From WQUF01 sp031549885 (GTDB taxonomy: Bacteria; Bacillota; Clostridia; Clostridiales; Clostridiaceae): a stretch of 33,513 nt of DNA. Both the position numbers and the translations under genes were made by a program. The DNA is taken from positions 1 through 33,513 of the forward strand of contig JAVBPD010000145.1 in the NCBI GenBank assembly GCA_031549885.1, written 5' to 3'. The notes beneath the pieces are model-generated. The model was not told the origin of the DNA. It saw only the letters and a list, made by a program, of their open reading frames with translations, and did not search any database. This document shows positions 25,027 to 31,963 of the stretch, in pieces. Position 1 is the first letter of the stretch, and each line of letters begins with the position of its first letter.

Positions 25027-25896
25027 ATGAAAAAAATTGATTGCGCTAAGAAACTCATAAATGAGCATATTGACATCTTTTCTTGTCCCATATGCACCGG
25101 AAATTTTTTAAATTTAAATGATAATTCTATTAAATGCCAAAACAATCACGGATTTGATTTATCTAAAAATGGATATATAAATCTTCTAACAAGCAATAAG
25201 CTTAAAGTGGAATATAGCAAGGAATTATTTGAAGCAAGAAATAAAATTTGTAAAAAGGGGTTATTTAGCAAGGCGACTAAATTAATAGAGGAAATAATAT
25301 TAAATTATTCTAATAGCTTAAATGAAGTAATGATATTAGATGCTGGTTGTGGTGAAGGATCCAATTTATCAGAAATTATGAATAGTTTAGACTTAAAATT
25401 ATATAAAGCTGTCGGTTTAGATATTTCAAAAGAAGCTATATTCATTGCATCAAAGGAATATCAAAATATCATATGGACTGTAGGAGATCTATCAAATACC
25501 CCATTTAAAGAAAAATCATTTAATATAATACTAAATATATTATCTCCTTCAAATTACGGTGAATTTAAAAGGCTTTTAAAAGAGAATGGCATTTTAATTA
25601 AAATAGTGCCAAATGAATTGCATTTACACGAATTAAGAGAAATAATTTATGAAAAAACTGATAAGGAAAATTATTCAAATGAGCAAGTGGTTCAACATTT
25701 TAATGATAAATTTAAACTAATTGATGTTAAAGATATATCATATAAATTTAAAATTACAGATGAGGATCTTTTACTTCTCATAAGGATGACTCCACTTGCA
25801 TGGAAAATAACCGAAGATATGATAAGTAAAATAATAAAATCAAATTTAAATGAAATAACAATAGATATGTCTTTAATGATTGGAAGGGCACTTTAA
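25027..25896 (+). CDS. 23S rRNA (guanine-N1)-methyltransferase, RlmA family
   Basis: 289 residues. The N-terminal zinc module C20-x2-C23, C37, H41 followed by GFDLSKNGYINLL is diagnostic for the RlmA family. A Rossmann SAM domain follows (ILDAGCGEGSN, ~103-113). RlmA-I and RlmA-II methylate G745 or G748 in helix 35 of 23S rRNA; in Gram-positives the type II (TlrB-like) activity is common and can influence tylosin sensitivity, but the sequence alone does not settle which. ATG 7 bases after metG, so probably in the same T-box-controlled transcript. A terminator follows. Confidence 0.87.
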   Translation: MKKIDCAKKLINEHIDIFSCPICTGNFLNLNDNSIKCQNNHGFDLSKNGYINLLTSNKLKVEYSKELFEARNKICKKGLFSKATKLIEEIILNYSNSLNEVMILDAGCGEGSNLSEIMNSLDLKLYKAVGLDISKEAIFIASKEYQNIIWTVGDLSNTPFKEKSFNIILNILSPSNYGEFKRLLKENGILIKIVPNELHLHELREIIYEKTDKENYSNEQVVQHFNDKFKLIDVKDISYKFKITDEDLLLLIRMTPLAWKITEDMISKIIKSNLNEITIDMSLMIGRAL

Positions 25897-25897
25897 A

Positions 25898-25919
25898 AGG
25901 GGTAGTTTATTTTACCCCT
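25898..25919. terminator. Bidirectional terminator between the rlmA-like and YARHG genes
   Basis: Stem AGGGGTA (25898-25904) / TACCCCT (25913-25919). Weak T-tracts on both sides (CTTTAATT on plus, TTTT on minus). Confidence 0.65.
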
Positions 25920-25921
25920 CT

Positions 25922-26893
25922 TTAATTCCATCCCATCTTTTTTTCATGATTAACTATTATTTGAATATTAGCTACTTCAATTTCATTAAGCATATTGTCA
26001 TTATAATTGGGATCCTCTTTATACCAGCTTTGAGCAGAAAAATAATAACTTAGTTTAGGATTTTTAAAAATGTATCCATGCCTTGCAAATATCTCATTCC
26101 TTAAAATCTCCACTCCTTCTTTTGTGAGGCTTTTCAAAAATGATTCCTTTATATATTCTTTATCATATTTATAATCCTCAGGACAATTATATGTATTGTC
26201 AGCATTTGAAGTAGTCGCATAATCTTCATCATAAGAAGTAAAATCATTACTATATCCATTGCTTTTTTCATAAGAAGTTATAATTACTAAATTTCCTTTT
26301 TCAACATCATTTAATAAATCGTAACTATAACTTGAATTAGGCTTGTACCAATCTTTCTCCTCAAAATAATTATTGATAATTTCATCTTTGAAAATATACC
26401 CATTTCTGGCATATATTTCATTTCTTATTAAACCAATTTCCTTTTCATTTAAAGACTTGAGAGTTTCAAATGTTATATATTCTTTTGCATATTTATAATC
26501 CTTTGTTAATTCGGCAATACTTGAAGTATTTATTTCATTAGTAGTTTCATTTAATTCTTGTGCCATTGTAGGAAATATAGATTGATTTCTTTGATAAACA
26601 TAGAACAATATTGTAAATGATGTTATTACAAGCACTAAAAATCCAGCTACAGTTAATCTATGATCATTATTTATATTTTCTTTATCAGGCTCTGCCATAA
26701 CTGAATTTATTTGCAAATAAAGTATAAAAACTATCATAAACATCACTAAAATAAAAATCGAATTATTTTTAACAAGTAAAAATAAGTTCTTTGAAGAATC
26801 AGCATAAACAATAGTGAGAAAAGTAGAAAATGCTGTCAAAATAATACTTTCTATTCCAACAAATAATAATATTCCCTTTTTACTATTAATCAT
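25922..26893 (-). CDS. Membrane protein with two YARHG domains
   Basis: 323 residues from the ATG at 26893; the GTG at 26902 is part of the SD GAGGTGA. Three membrane helices (~8-31, 43-66, 80-100), then a large outer part with two YARHG repeats (~140-205 and ~248-320). Each repeat has the hallmark LRNEI-[YF]ARxGYIFK (YARNGY 161-166, FARHGY 269-274) followed by YF...WY. A low-complexity linker rich in D, Y, T and N (~214-238) separates them. YARHG domains are extracellular modules of unknown function, thought to act at the cell wall. The duplicated domain suggests binding to a repeating ligand; that is inference. Confidence 0.82.
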   Translation of the reverse strand: MINSKKGILLFVGIESIILTAFSTFLTIVYADSSKNLFLLVKNNSIFILVMFMIVFILYLQINSVMAEPDKENINNDHRLTVAGFLVLVITSFTILFYVYQRNQSIFPTMAQELNETTNEINTSSIAELTKDYKYAKEYITFETLKSLNEKEIGLIRNEIYARNGYIFKDEIINNYFEEKDWYKPNSSYSYDLLNDVEKGNLVIITSYEKSNGYSNDFTSYDEDYATTSNADNTYNCPEDYKYDKEYIKESFLKSLTKEGVEILRNEIFARHGYIFKNPKLSYYFSAQSWYKEDPNYNDNMLNEIEVANIQIIVNHEKKMGWN

Positions 26894-27052
26894 GGATATC
26901 ACCTCTTTTTCATGGACTATTTTACTGTATATATATCCTACTATAATAATATACTATAAATTTGTTATATAATAAACTACTATCAACACTAAATTTATAA
27001 TAAAATTTTTGGCTAATTTTTCAAAATAAGTTAAATTACATTTTTAAACAGA

Positions 27053-27082
27053 TTAAAAAAAATAGTGGATAAAACCACTATT
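27053..27082 (-). terminator. Rho-independent terminator after galU
   Basis: Stem AATAGTGG (27061-27068) / CCACTATT (27075-27082) followed on the minus strand by a T-run. The galU stop codon (27078-27080) is inside the stem. Confidence 0.8.
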
Positions 27083-27944
27083 TTCTCAATATATTTTTTA
27101 AATAATCGGTAAATCCATCTCTAAGATCATCTCTTTTAAGCGCAAAGTCCACAGTTGCAATTAAAAAACCTAGTTTATCTCCAACATCATATCTTCTTCC
27201 CTCAAAGCAATAAGCATACATAGCTTCTTGATCCATTAAAATTTTAAGAGCATCTGTAAGCTGAATTTCTCCATTTTTCCCAGGTTTTGTGTTTCTAAGA
27301 GCTTCAAATATACCAGGGTTAATTATGTACCTTCCTAAAATAGCAATATTCGATGGCGCTTCTTCTAATTTAGGTTTCTCAATTAAATTGTTTATTTTAT
27401 ATACATTATCTTCAATGAATTTGCCTTCAACAATTCCATATTTACTTACATCTTCTTTAGGAACCTCTTGCACCCCAATTATTGAAGTTTTATATTGCCT
27501 GTGGCAATCCACAAGCTGTTTTAAACATGGTGTTTTGCTATCTACAATGTCATCACCTAATAAAACTGCAAATGGCTCATTTTGAACAAAGGTTTCTGCA
27601 CATCCTATTGCATGACCAAGTCCTTTAGGCTCTTTTTGCCTAATATAATAAACATTTGCTAAATTTGAAATCTTTTCAATTTCTTTTAAAAGATCTTCTT
27701 TTCCTTGGTCCAATAGCTCTCTTTCAAGCTCAAAAGATTTATCAAAATGATCTTCAATAGAGCGTTTATTTCTACCTGATATTATAAGTATTTCCTCTAT
27801 TCCAGAATCTACAGCTTCTTCTATTATGTACTGAATAGTAGGCTTATCTACTATAGGTAGCATTTCTTTTGGCTGAGCCTTAGTTGCAGGTAGAAACCTA
27901 GTACCAAGCCCTGCTGCAGGTATAACTGCTTTTCTAACTTTCAT
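27078..27944 (-). CDS. galU: UTP-glucose-1-phosphate uridylyltransferase
   Basis: 288 residues, usual length. Makes UDP-glucose from UTP and glucose-1-phosphate for glycolipid, capsule and wall-polymer synthesis. The N-terminal GLGTRFLPATKAQPKEM (~12-28) holds the nucleotide-binding loop and catalytic Lys; VDKPTIQYIIEEA, GHAIGCAE, LLGDDIV, IEKP and GRYDVGDKLGF follow in order. ATG with GGAGGG. It is the last gene of a three-gene operon with two small drug/metabolite-type transporters, 10 bases after them. Confidence 0.95.
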   Translation of the reverse strand: MKVRKAVIPAAGLGTRFLPATKAQPKEMLPIVDKPTIQYIIEEAVDSGIEEILIISGRNKRSIEDHFDKSFELERELLDQGKEDLLKEIEKISNLANVYYIRQKEPKGLGHAIGCAETFVQNEPFAVLLGDDIVDSKTPCLKQLVDCHRQYKTSIIGVQEVPKEDVSKYGIVEGKFIEDNVYKINNLIEKPKLEEAPSNIAILGRYIINPGIFEALRNTKPGKNGEIQLTDALKILMDQEAMYAYCFEGRRYDVGDKLGFLIATVDFALKRDDLRDGFTDYLKNILRK

Positions 27945-27954
27945 GGTTACCCTC

Positions 27955-28296
27955 CTATTTGTTTATACTGGAAATTCCAATAACTACACATCCAAGGATT
28001 ATAAAAAATACACCTAGGATTTTCTTTTTTGTTATTTTTTCTTTTAAAAATTTATATGAGATTAACATGGTCCACACATAATTAATTGTTCCAAGTGGCA
28101 TACATACTGAATATGGAACTGTTTTTAGAATTATTATATTTACTACCATAGCTAAAAAATATAAAAATCCACCTATGTAAAAATATATATTTTTTAATAA
28201 ATTTATAAACCCTGAGGTCTCACTTGTTGATTTTTTTAGAAAAAAAGCTGCAAATGAAGAGATTATAGTCATAGGTATAATCAATAAGTACATCAT
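27955..28296 (-). CDS. Small four-helix DMT/SMR-type transporter subunit B
   Basis: 113 residues with four membrane helices, the size of a small multidrug resistance or ArnE/ArnF-like subunit (half an EamA protein). The C-terminal segment MPLGTINYVWTMLISYKFLKEKITKKKILGVFFIILG matches the EamA half-repeat. Its ATG overlaps the stop of the next upstream gene by four bases, so the two halves are made in equal amounts, most likely as an antiparallel heterodimer. Cargo unknown. Adjacent galU makes a nucleotide sugar, so a lipid-linked sugar flippase is possible. Confidence 0.75.
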   Translation of the reverse strand: MMYLLIIPMTIISSFAAFFLKKSTSETSGFINLLKNIYFYIGGFLYFLAMVVNIIILKTVPYSVCMPLGTINYVWTMLISYKFLKEKITKKKILGVFFIILGCVVIGISSINK

Positions 28297-28637
28297 GAAA
28301 CTTCATCACCACCACCAATAAAAATCACTCCAAAAAATATTAATAAAGCGCCTAGTATTTTTGGAATAGTAATAGGTTCTTTTAAAACAAAATAACCAAA
28401 TAAAATGCTAAAAAATATGCTCATGCTCATCATTGGATGAAGTACTGACATGCTTCCAAATTTAAAAGCTATAACCATAGTTATAGCGCCAATGCCATAA
28501 CATAAAAATCCAATTATCATTTCAAAATTTAAGGCAGCACCAGATAATTTCCAAAATAACTGACCAACTGCTAATAAAAATGCTGAAACTAAAATATAAA
28601 CTATACCTTTTTTGTTCTTTGATATGGATTCTAACAT
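28293..28637 (-). CDS. Small four-helix DMT/SMR-type transporter subunit A
   Basis: 114 residues, four helices: VYILVSAFLLAVGQLFWKLSG (~13-33), then ~40-60, 68-88 and 94-110. The pattern HPMMSMSIFFSILFGYFVLKEPITIPKILGALLIFFG is a clear EamA/SMR signature. It pairs with the overlapping downstream gene; the two differ in sequence and carry different terminal charges (KNKK near its N-terminus), as expected for oppositely oriented partners. ATG with AAGGTGATGAG. First gene of the operon with galU. Confidence 0.75.
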   Translation of the reverse strand: MLESISKNKKGIVYILVSAFLLAVGQLFWKLSGAALNFEMIIGFLCYGIGAITMVIAFKFGSMSVLHPMMSMSIFFSILFGYFVLKEPITIPKILGALLIFFGVIFIGGGDEVS

Positions 28638-28719
28638 CTCATCACCTTCTTACTTTAGATAATTTATATAAATCCATAAAATCTTTTACATTATAACATA
28701 AATGTTTAAAATTCCCAAC

Positions 28720-28765
28720 TAATATTATTAAAAGAGAAAGCACAAAATGACACTTTCTCTTTTAA
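28720..28765 (-). terminator. Rho-independent terminator of the citrate-lyase accessory operon
   Basis: Perfect 13-bp stem TTAAAAGAGAAAG (28728-28740) / CTTTCTCTTTTAA (28753-28765), 12-base loop, T-rich on the minus strand (TTTTAATAATATT). Confidence 0.75.
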
Positions 28766-28789
28766 GCTGATTTATTAAGTAATTTTACA

Positions 28790-29098
28790 CTATTTTTCTA
28801 CCTCATAAGGCCAATCCATAATGCCACCAAGGTTATATATATTGGTGTATCCTAATTCATCTAAAACCCTGCAGGCTGCACTGCTCCTCATTCCACTTTT
28901 ACAATAAACCAATATTTTCTCATCCTTATCTGGAGCTTCATCTTCAATATTGTTTTTAACTACATCAAGTGGAACTAATTTGCTTCCTTTAATATGAGAT
29001 TTTTTATATTCATCTGAATTTCTCACATCAATTAACTTAAAGCTTTCTTCGCTATCCATAATTTTTTTTGCTTCCTTTGGGCTTAATCTTTTTATCAT
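28790..29098 (-). CDS. Rhodanese-like sulfurtransferase domain protein
   Basis: 102-residue single rhodanese domain. The active-site loop CKSGMRS (C66-S72) carries the persulfide-forming cysteine; IDVRNSDEYKKSHIKGS (~23-39) is the usual CH2A-like region, and YNLGGIMDWP the conserved ending. It should move sulfane sulfur between donors and acceptors in the cytoplasm. Its ATG overlaps the citG stop by four bases, so it is translated with the citrate-lyase accessory genes. Why a rhodanese is placed there is not clear. Confidence 0.88.
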   Translation of the reverse strand: MIKRLSPKEAKKIMDSEESFKLIDVRNSDEYKKSHIKGSKLVPLDVVKNNIEDEAPDKDEKILVYCKSGMRSSAACRVLDELGYTNIYNLGGIMDWPYEVEK

Positions 29099-29967
29099 TT
29101 TCCATCTCCTAATATTTTAGTTTTAATTTCATTTATAAATACAGTAGCACTTAAAATATCTGCACTACCACCTGGGCTTATCTTATTTTCTAATAAATAT
29201 ATATTTAAATCATCAACAGCATTTTTATAGGATTGTTTTGAAAAATCGTAACAGCTTATTATATTTTTAGCCTTATTTTGTATAATGCTTAAACAATCTA
29301 TTCCATTTCTAAATATGATATTTGTATCAACACAATATTGCATAATTACAATTAGTGTATAAACTAATCTATCATTCATAGAGTTATATGAAAAATCATT
29401 AAAAGCTTTTAAAGAATGATTAAATATAATAGGAAAACCTTTTTCTGCTTCTTCCCTAATGCCTTTTACATTATTTTTTAAATATATTCTTTCACCATGT
29501 GTTAATGTTTTTTTATTATTTATATCTAAAGATTCCAATTCATTTTCACAAATACCTTTTGTCATTAATTTAATAATATTACTTATATCATTAAAGCTTT
29601 TATTTTCATAAAGGCATCTTGCTATAGCAGCACATAATATACCCAAAATAAAAAGAGCTCCCTTATGAGTGTTTACCCCTTTAGTGGAGATAAACATTTC
29701 TTTTTCACCTAAAATCCCAATTTCCCTTATATTTTGAAATAACCCTTTATAGCTTACATCTTTAAACCCAGCTTCAGCACACAAAATAAATGGCTTAATA
29801 AGAGAAGCTGTGCTATCTATAAAAGTAAATACATCCATATCATCATGGGATCCTTGAGATGTTGGACATACAAGTCCTAATGATGGAATATGATTAAACT
29901 CATAAATAAGCGATTTAACTGCAATAGAAGCAATTTTTATTGAAGTGTCGCTAATCTTGTATAAAAT
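29095..29967 (-). CDS. citG: Triphosphoribosyl-dephospho-CoA synthase, probable ATT start
   Basis: Makes the 2'-(5''-triphosphoribosyl)-3'-dephospho-CoA precursor of the citrate lyase prosthetic group. Read from ATT at 29967 it has 290 residues, the family's normal length; an ATG at 29838 yields only 247 and drops the conserved N-terminal motif. The body shows GVNTHKGALFILGILCAAIAR and ISPGGSADIL. No ATG, GTG or TTG is in frame between the stop at 29968-29970 and 29838. GGAGATGAT at the citX end is spaced well for ATT. The N-terminal motif reads PSLGLVCPTSQGSHDDMD where the E. coli type has PKPGLVDR and GAHKDM, so several usually conserved charged residues differ. A frameshifted citXG fusion is the alternative. 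Confidence 0.78.
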   Translation of the reverse strand: MLYKISDTSIKIASIAVKSLIYEFNHIPSLGLVCPTSQGSHDDMDVFTFIDSTASLIKPFILCAEAGFKDVSYKGLFQNIREIGILGEKEMFISTKGVNTHKGALFILGILCAAIARCLYENKSFNDISNIIKLMTKGICENELESLDINNKKTLTHGERIYLKNNVKGIREEAEKGFPIIFNHSLKAFNDFSYNSMNDRLVYTLIVIMQYCVDTNIIFRNGIDCLSIIQNKAKNIISCYDFSKQSYKNAVDDLNIYLLENKISPGGSADILSATVFINEIKTKILGDGK

Positions 29968-29972
29968 TCAAA

Positions 29973-30470
29973 TCATCTCCCACAGGTATAATCATAAAAA
30001 GAATTGTTAATATAATTTATTATCTCTTCATTTGTATGATTTTGTTCTCTCATACAAATAAAAGCATCTTTAGAACATAAATAACATTTTCTAGGTGGCA
30101 AATTAAAATAACTTCTTGAAATGTTTTCATAATTTTTTATAGAATATATATCAATATCAATTAGCCTTCCCAAAGGATGTGTTTCTTCAAACTCTATTGC
30201 TATAATCTTTATAACATGCTCATCACAATCTATGAGAGCTGTATAATTAGGTCCTTCTAAAGTTTCTTCATAAACATTTAAGAAAATTTTTTCCATAAAT
30301 ATTTTTTTTAAATCCAAAAATGCACTTTTAATTATGCCTTTTGTAGTATTATTTACCTTATTTAAACCTGGATAATTAACTTTTAAAAAAACAAGTGGCA
30401 TATTGTATTTTTTCATAAGTTCTTCTTGAAACATAACTCTTTTTTCTCTCTGATTTAATATATCTTCCAT
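29973..30470 (-). CDS. citX: Citrate lyase holo-ACP synthase
   Basis: 165 residues. Transfers the phosphoribosyl-dephospho-CoA group to the acyl-carrier subunit CitD. Family motifs: HPLGRLIDIDI (98-108) and the cysteine/histidine cluster RKCYLCSKDAFICMREQNH (127-145). ATG with AAGGAT. It lies 4 bases after citC and immediately before citG, the order found in many citrate lyase clusters. CitX and CitG occur fused in some bacteria; here a stop and a change of frame separate them. Confidence 0.88.
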   Translation of the reverse strand: MEDILNQREKRVMFQEELMKKYNMPLVFLKVNYPGLNKVNNTTKGIIKSAFLDLKKIFMEKIFLNVYEETLEGPNYTALIDCDEHVIKIIAIEFEETHPLGRLIDIDIYSIKNYENISRSYFNLPPRKCYLCSKDAFICMREQNHTNEEIINYINNSFYDYTCGR

Positions 30471-30474
30471 AATA

Positions 30475-31503
30475 TTATCCTTGCTTTATAATATTAATTA
30501 TTTTTTTACCATTTTGAGAGTTTAAAAACTCTATAGTGGCTTTTGGCAAATATTTATAAGCTTCTTCTAAGTTGTCATCATGGATTAATTTTCTCACTAA
30601 AGATGCGCTTACAAATTTATTGTGGATTTTTAACCTTTCTATTTCCACAACCTCAACACCATATGTTGGCAAAATTTTCTTCATTGAAGAATTATAATAA
30701 TTTGTTACATTATCAAATGGCTCTTTACCTACATATCTTCTATTTATGTTTAACTTTTTTGCAAAATACTTTCCAAAAATACTTACATCAAGCTCTGTGT
30801 AAATCTTAATTTGATCAGTTATTTCTTTTAAAAAATAAGTTGGAAAGGTTGCTTGAGAAATAATATAGTCACTGCTTTCTATGATTTTTAAATTATCAAT
30901 ATCCTTTGTTGCATTTTTGATAATTTCTATTCTATCTTTAAATGAAAATATAGACTTATCTTCTTCAACTACAAATAAGAGGACCTCTCTGCTATTTTCA
31001 CAAGCATATTTTATTAAATGAAGATGTCCAAGAGTCATAGGATTGCAGTTCATAACTAAAGATCCCCTTTTATCCTCATCTAAATTGTATTTTTTGTATA
31101 ATTTATTTAAATATTCTAAGATACCATAAATGCCATTTTCAAAAAGAGAAACGCCGTTTGCACTAAAAACTTTACTAAATCCTAAAGACTGAAATATTTC
31201 TATATTTTTATCCTCTGTAAATGCAAAAAAATGAGAGTATCCATCGTTAAAAATTTTATCTATAATGCTGTTTACAAGGGATGCAGAAAGGTTATATCCT
31301 CTATATTCATAATTTACTGCTAAGCACTTAATTATATTCTTAGATTTTGAACAAGATCCAATTATATTATCTTTATCATCCCTTATTATGACCGAATAAT
31401 CTAAATTATTTTCATAGTTTAAATCAAATTTTTTTAAAAATTGTATTAATTTATTTTTTTGATTTTCATTTTTAAGCCAAACAGTTTCTATTTTAAAGTC
31501 CAT
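30475..31503 (-). CDS. citC: Citrate lyase ligase (acetylating)
   Basis: 342 residues from the ATG at 31503, which has GGAGG just upstream; an in-frame ATG at 31548 lies upstream of the predicted promoter and can be excluded. CitC acetylates the thiol of the citrate lyase prosthetic group using ATP and acetate. An N-terminal GNAT-like domain (~1-130, CLAVNYEYRGYNLSASLV) is followed by a nucleotidyltransferase domain with NPMTLGHLHLI (154-164; T157LGH160 replaces the first His of HxGH) and a C-terminal SASLVRKLI that fits the ISSTxVR-like motif. First gene of the citC-citX-citG-rhodanese operon. Structural genes citD, citE and citF are not in the window. Confidence 0.9.
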   Translation of the reverse strand: MDFKIETVWLKNENQKNKLIQFLKKFDLNYENNLDYSVIIRDDKDNIIGSCSKSKNIIKCLAVNYEYRGYNLSASLVNSIIDKIFNDGYSHFFAFTEDKNIEIFQSLGFSKVFSANGVSLFENGIYGILEYLNKLYKKYNLDEDKRGSLVMNCNPMTLGHLHLIKYACENSREVLLFVVEEDKSIFSFKDRIEIIKNATKDIDNLKIIESSDYIISQATFPTYFLKEITDQIKIYTELDVSIFGKYFAKKLNINRRYVGKEPFDNVTNYYNSSMKKILPTYGVEVVEIERLKIHNKFVSASLVRKLIHDDNLEEAYKYLPKATIEFLNSQNGKKIINIIKQG

Positions 31504-31519
31504 ATAATCCTCCAACTCT

Positions 31520-31554
31520 ATTTTATTATTGAAAAACAATATTTTCAATAATAA
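31520..31554 (-). promoter_or_regulatory. citC promoter inside a perfect inverted repeat
   Basis: Minus strand: -35 TTGAAA (31543-31548), 17-base spacer, -10 TAAAAT (31520-31525). A perfect 13-bp inverted repeat, TTATTATTGAAAA (31523-31535) / TTTTCAATAATAA (31542-31554), covers the spacer and parts of both elements, so it is a candidate operator. The predicted transcription start leaves a leader of only ~10 nt before citC, which is unusually short. Confidence 0.5.
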
Positions 31555-31650
31555 AAAAAAATAACTGAGAGTTTATCTCAGTCTTATTTAAGGAGGGTCC
31601 AAAAAGTATTTTTTCTATTTATCTTAAATACTATTATTTTTCTTGGTTAT
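31553..31650 (-). ncRNA. Predicted sRNA, copy A
   Basis: Non-coding unit read on the minus strand. It starts ~7 bases after the -10 at 31657-31662 and ends at a terminator with stem ACTGAGA (31564-31570) / TCTCAGT (31576-31582) and an A-run on the plus strand, which is a T-run on the minus strand (31552-31561). Just before the hairpin, on the minus strand, lies CCCTCCTT (31590-31597), complementary to the mRNA SD. The size would be about 95-100 nt. No open frame with a start codon is present. Same architecture as copies B and C. Confidence 0.6.
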
Positions 31651-31656
31651 GTAATT

Positions 31657-31710
31657 ATTATAAAATTAAAATGTGATGGTTTTGTTAAGATTTATTGATG
31701 GTTTATTGAT
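31657..31710 (-). promoter_or_regulatory. Promoter and phased regulatory block of sRNA copy A
   Basis: -10 TATAAT at 31657-31662 (minus). Upstream on the minus strand, in 11-base steps, are ATCACATTTTA (31667-31677), TTAACAAAACC (31678-31688), ATCAATAAATC (31689-31699) and ATCAATAAACC (31700-31710). The last two are near-identical direct repeats in helical phase. No good -35 hexamer is seen, suggesting activator dependence. Confidence 0.55.
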
Positions 31711-31716
31711 GTTTTA

Positions 31717-31796
31717 AATAAAAAAACTGAGATGTTATCTCAGTATAATTTAAGGATGGTTGTTAGATCTGCTATGCAGCTTTAATCTTCTCTTCT
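31717..31796 (-). ncRNA. Predicted sRNA, copy B
   Basis: Second unit on the minus strand. Expected start near 31795, after the -10 at 31802-31807. The terminator stem is ACTGAGA (31726-31732) / TCTCAGT (31738-31744), followed by TTTTTTTATTT on the minus strand. The segment before the hairpin reads CCATCCTTAAA, a one-base variant of the anti-SD stretch of copies A and C. Predicted length ~80 nt. It ends directly against the regulatory block of copy A. Confidence 0.6.
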
Positions 31797-31801
31797 TAAT
31801 T

Positions 31802-31844
31802 ATTCTAAATCTAAAATGTGATAAAATTGTTAAATTTTATTGAA
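31802..31844 (-). promoter_or_regulatory. Promoter and regulatory block of sRNA copy B
   Basis: -10 TAGAAT at 31802-31807 (minus). Upstream in 11-base steps: ATCACATTTTA (31812-31822), TTAACAATTTT (31823-31833) and TTCAATAAAAT (31834-31844). Same spacing as copy A. Confidence 0.55.
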
Positions 31845-31963
31845 ATATATTTAAAAGAATATCTATACATTTAAACCCTAGACTTTAATTCTACTATATA
31901 ATAAAATAAATCTAATTTTATTATAATGAATATACTGCCTATTTATAGTTTATGGAGGAAAAT

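Noticed and set aside
31678..31699. TTGTTAA near 31682-31688 and 31827-31833 as Rex-type sites
   Set aside because: Only one half-site matches; the TTAACAA second half at the right distance is missing in both copies.
31588..31760. Plus-strand AAGGAGGG (31590-31597) and AAGGATGG (31752-31759) look like strong ribosome-binding sites of small genes
   Set aside because: No start codon with an open frame follows at proper distance in either copy. The sequences are better explained as the complement of the anti-SD stretch of minus-strand sRNAs.
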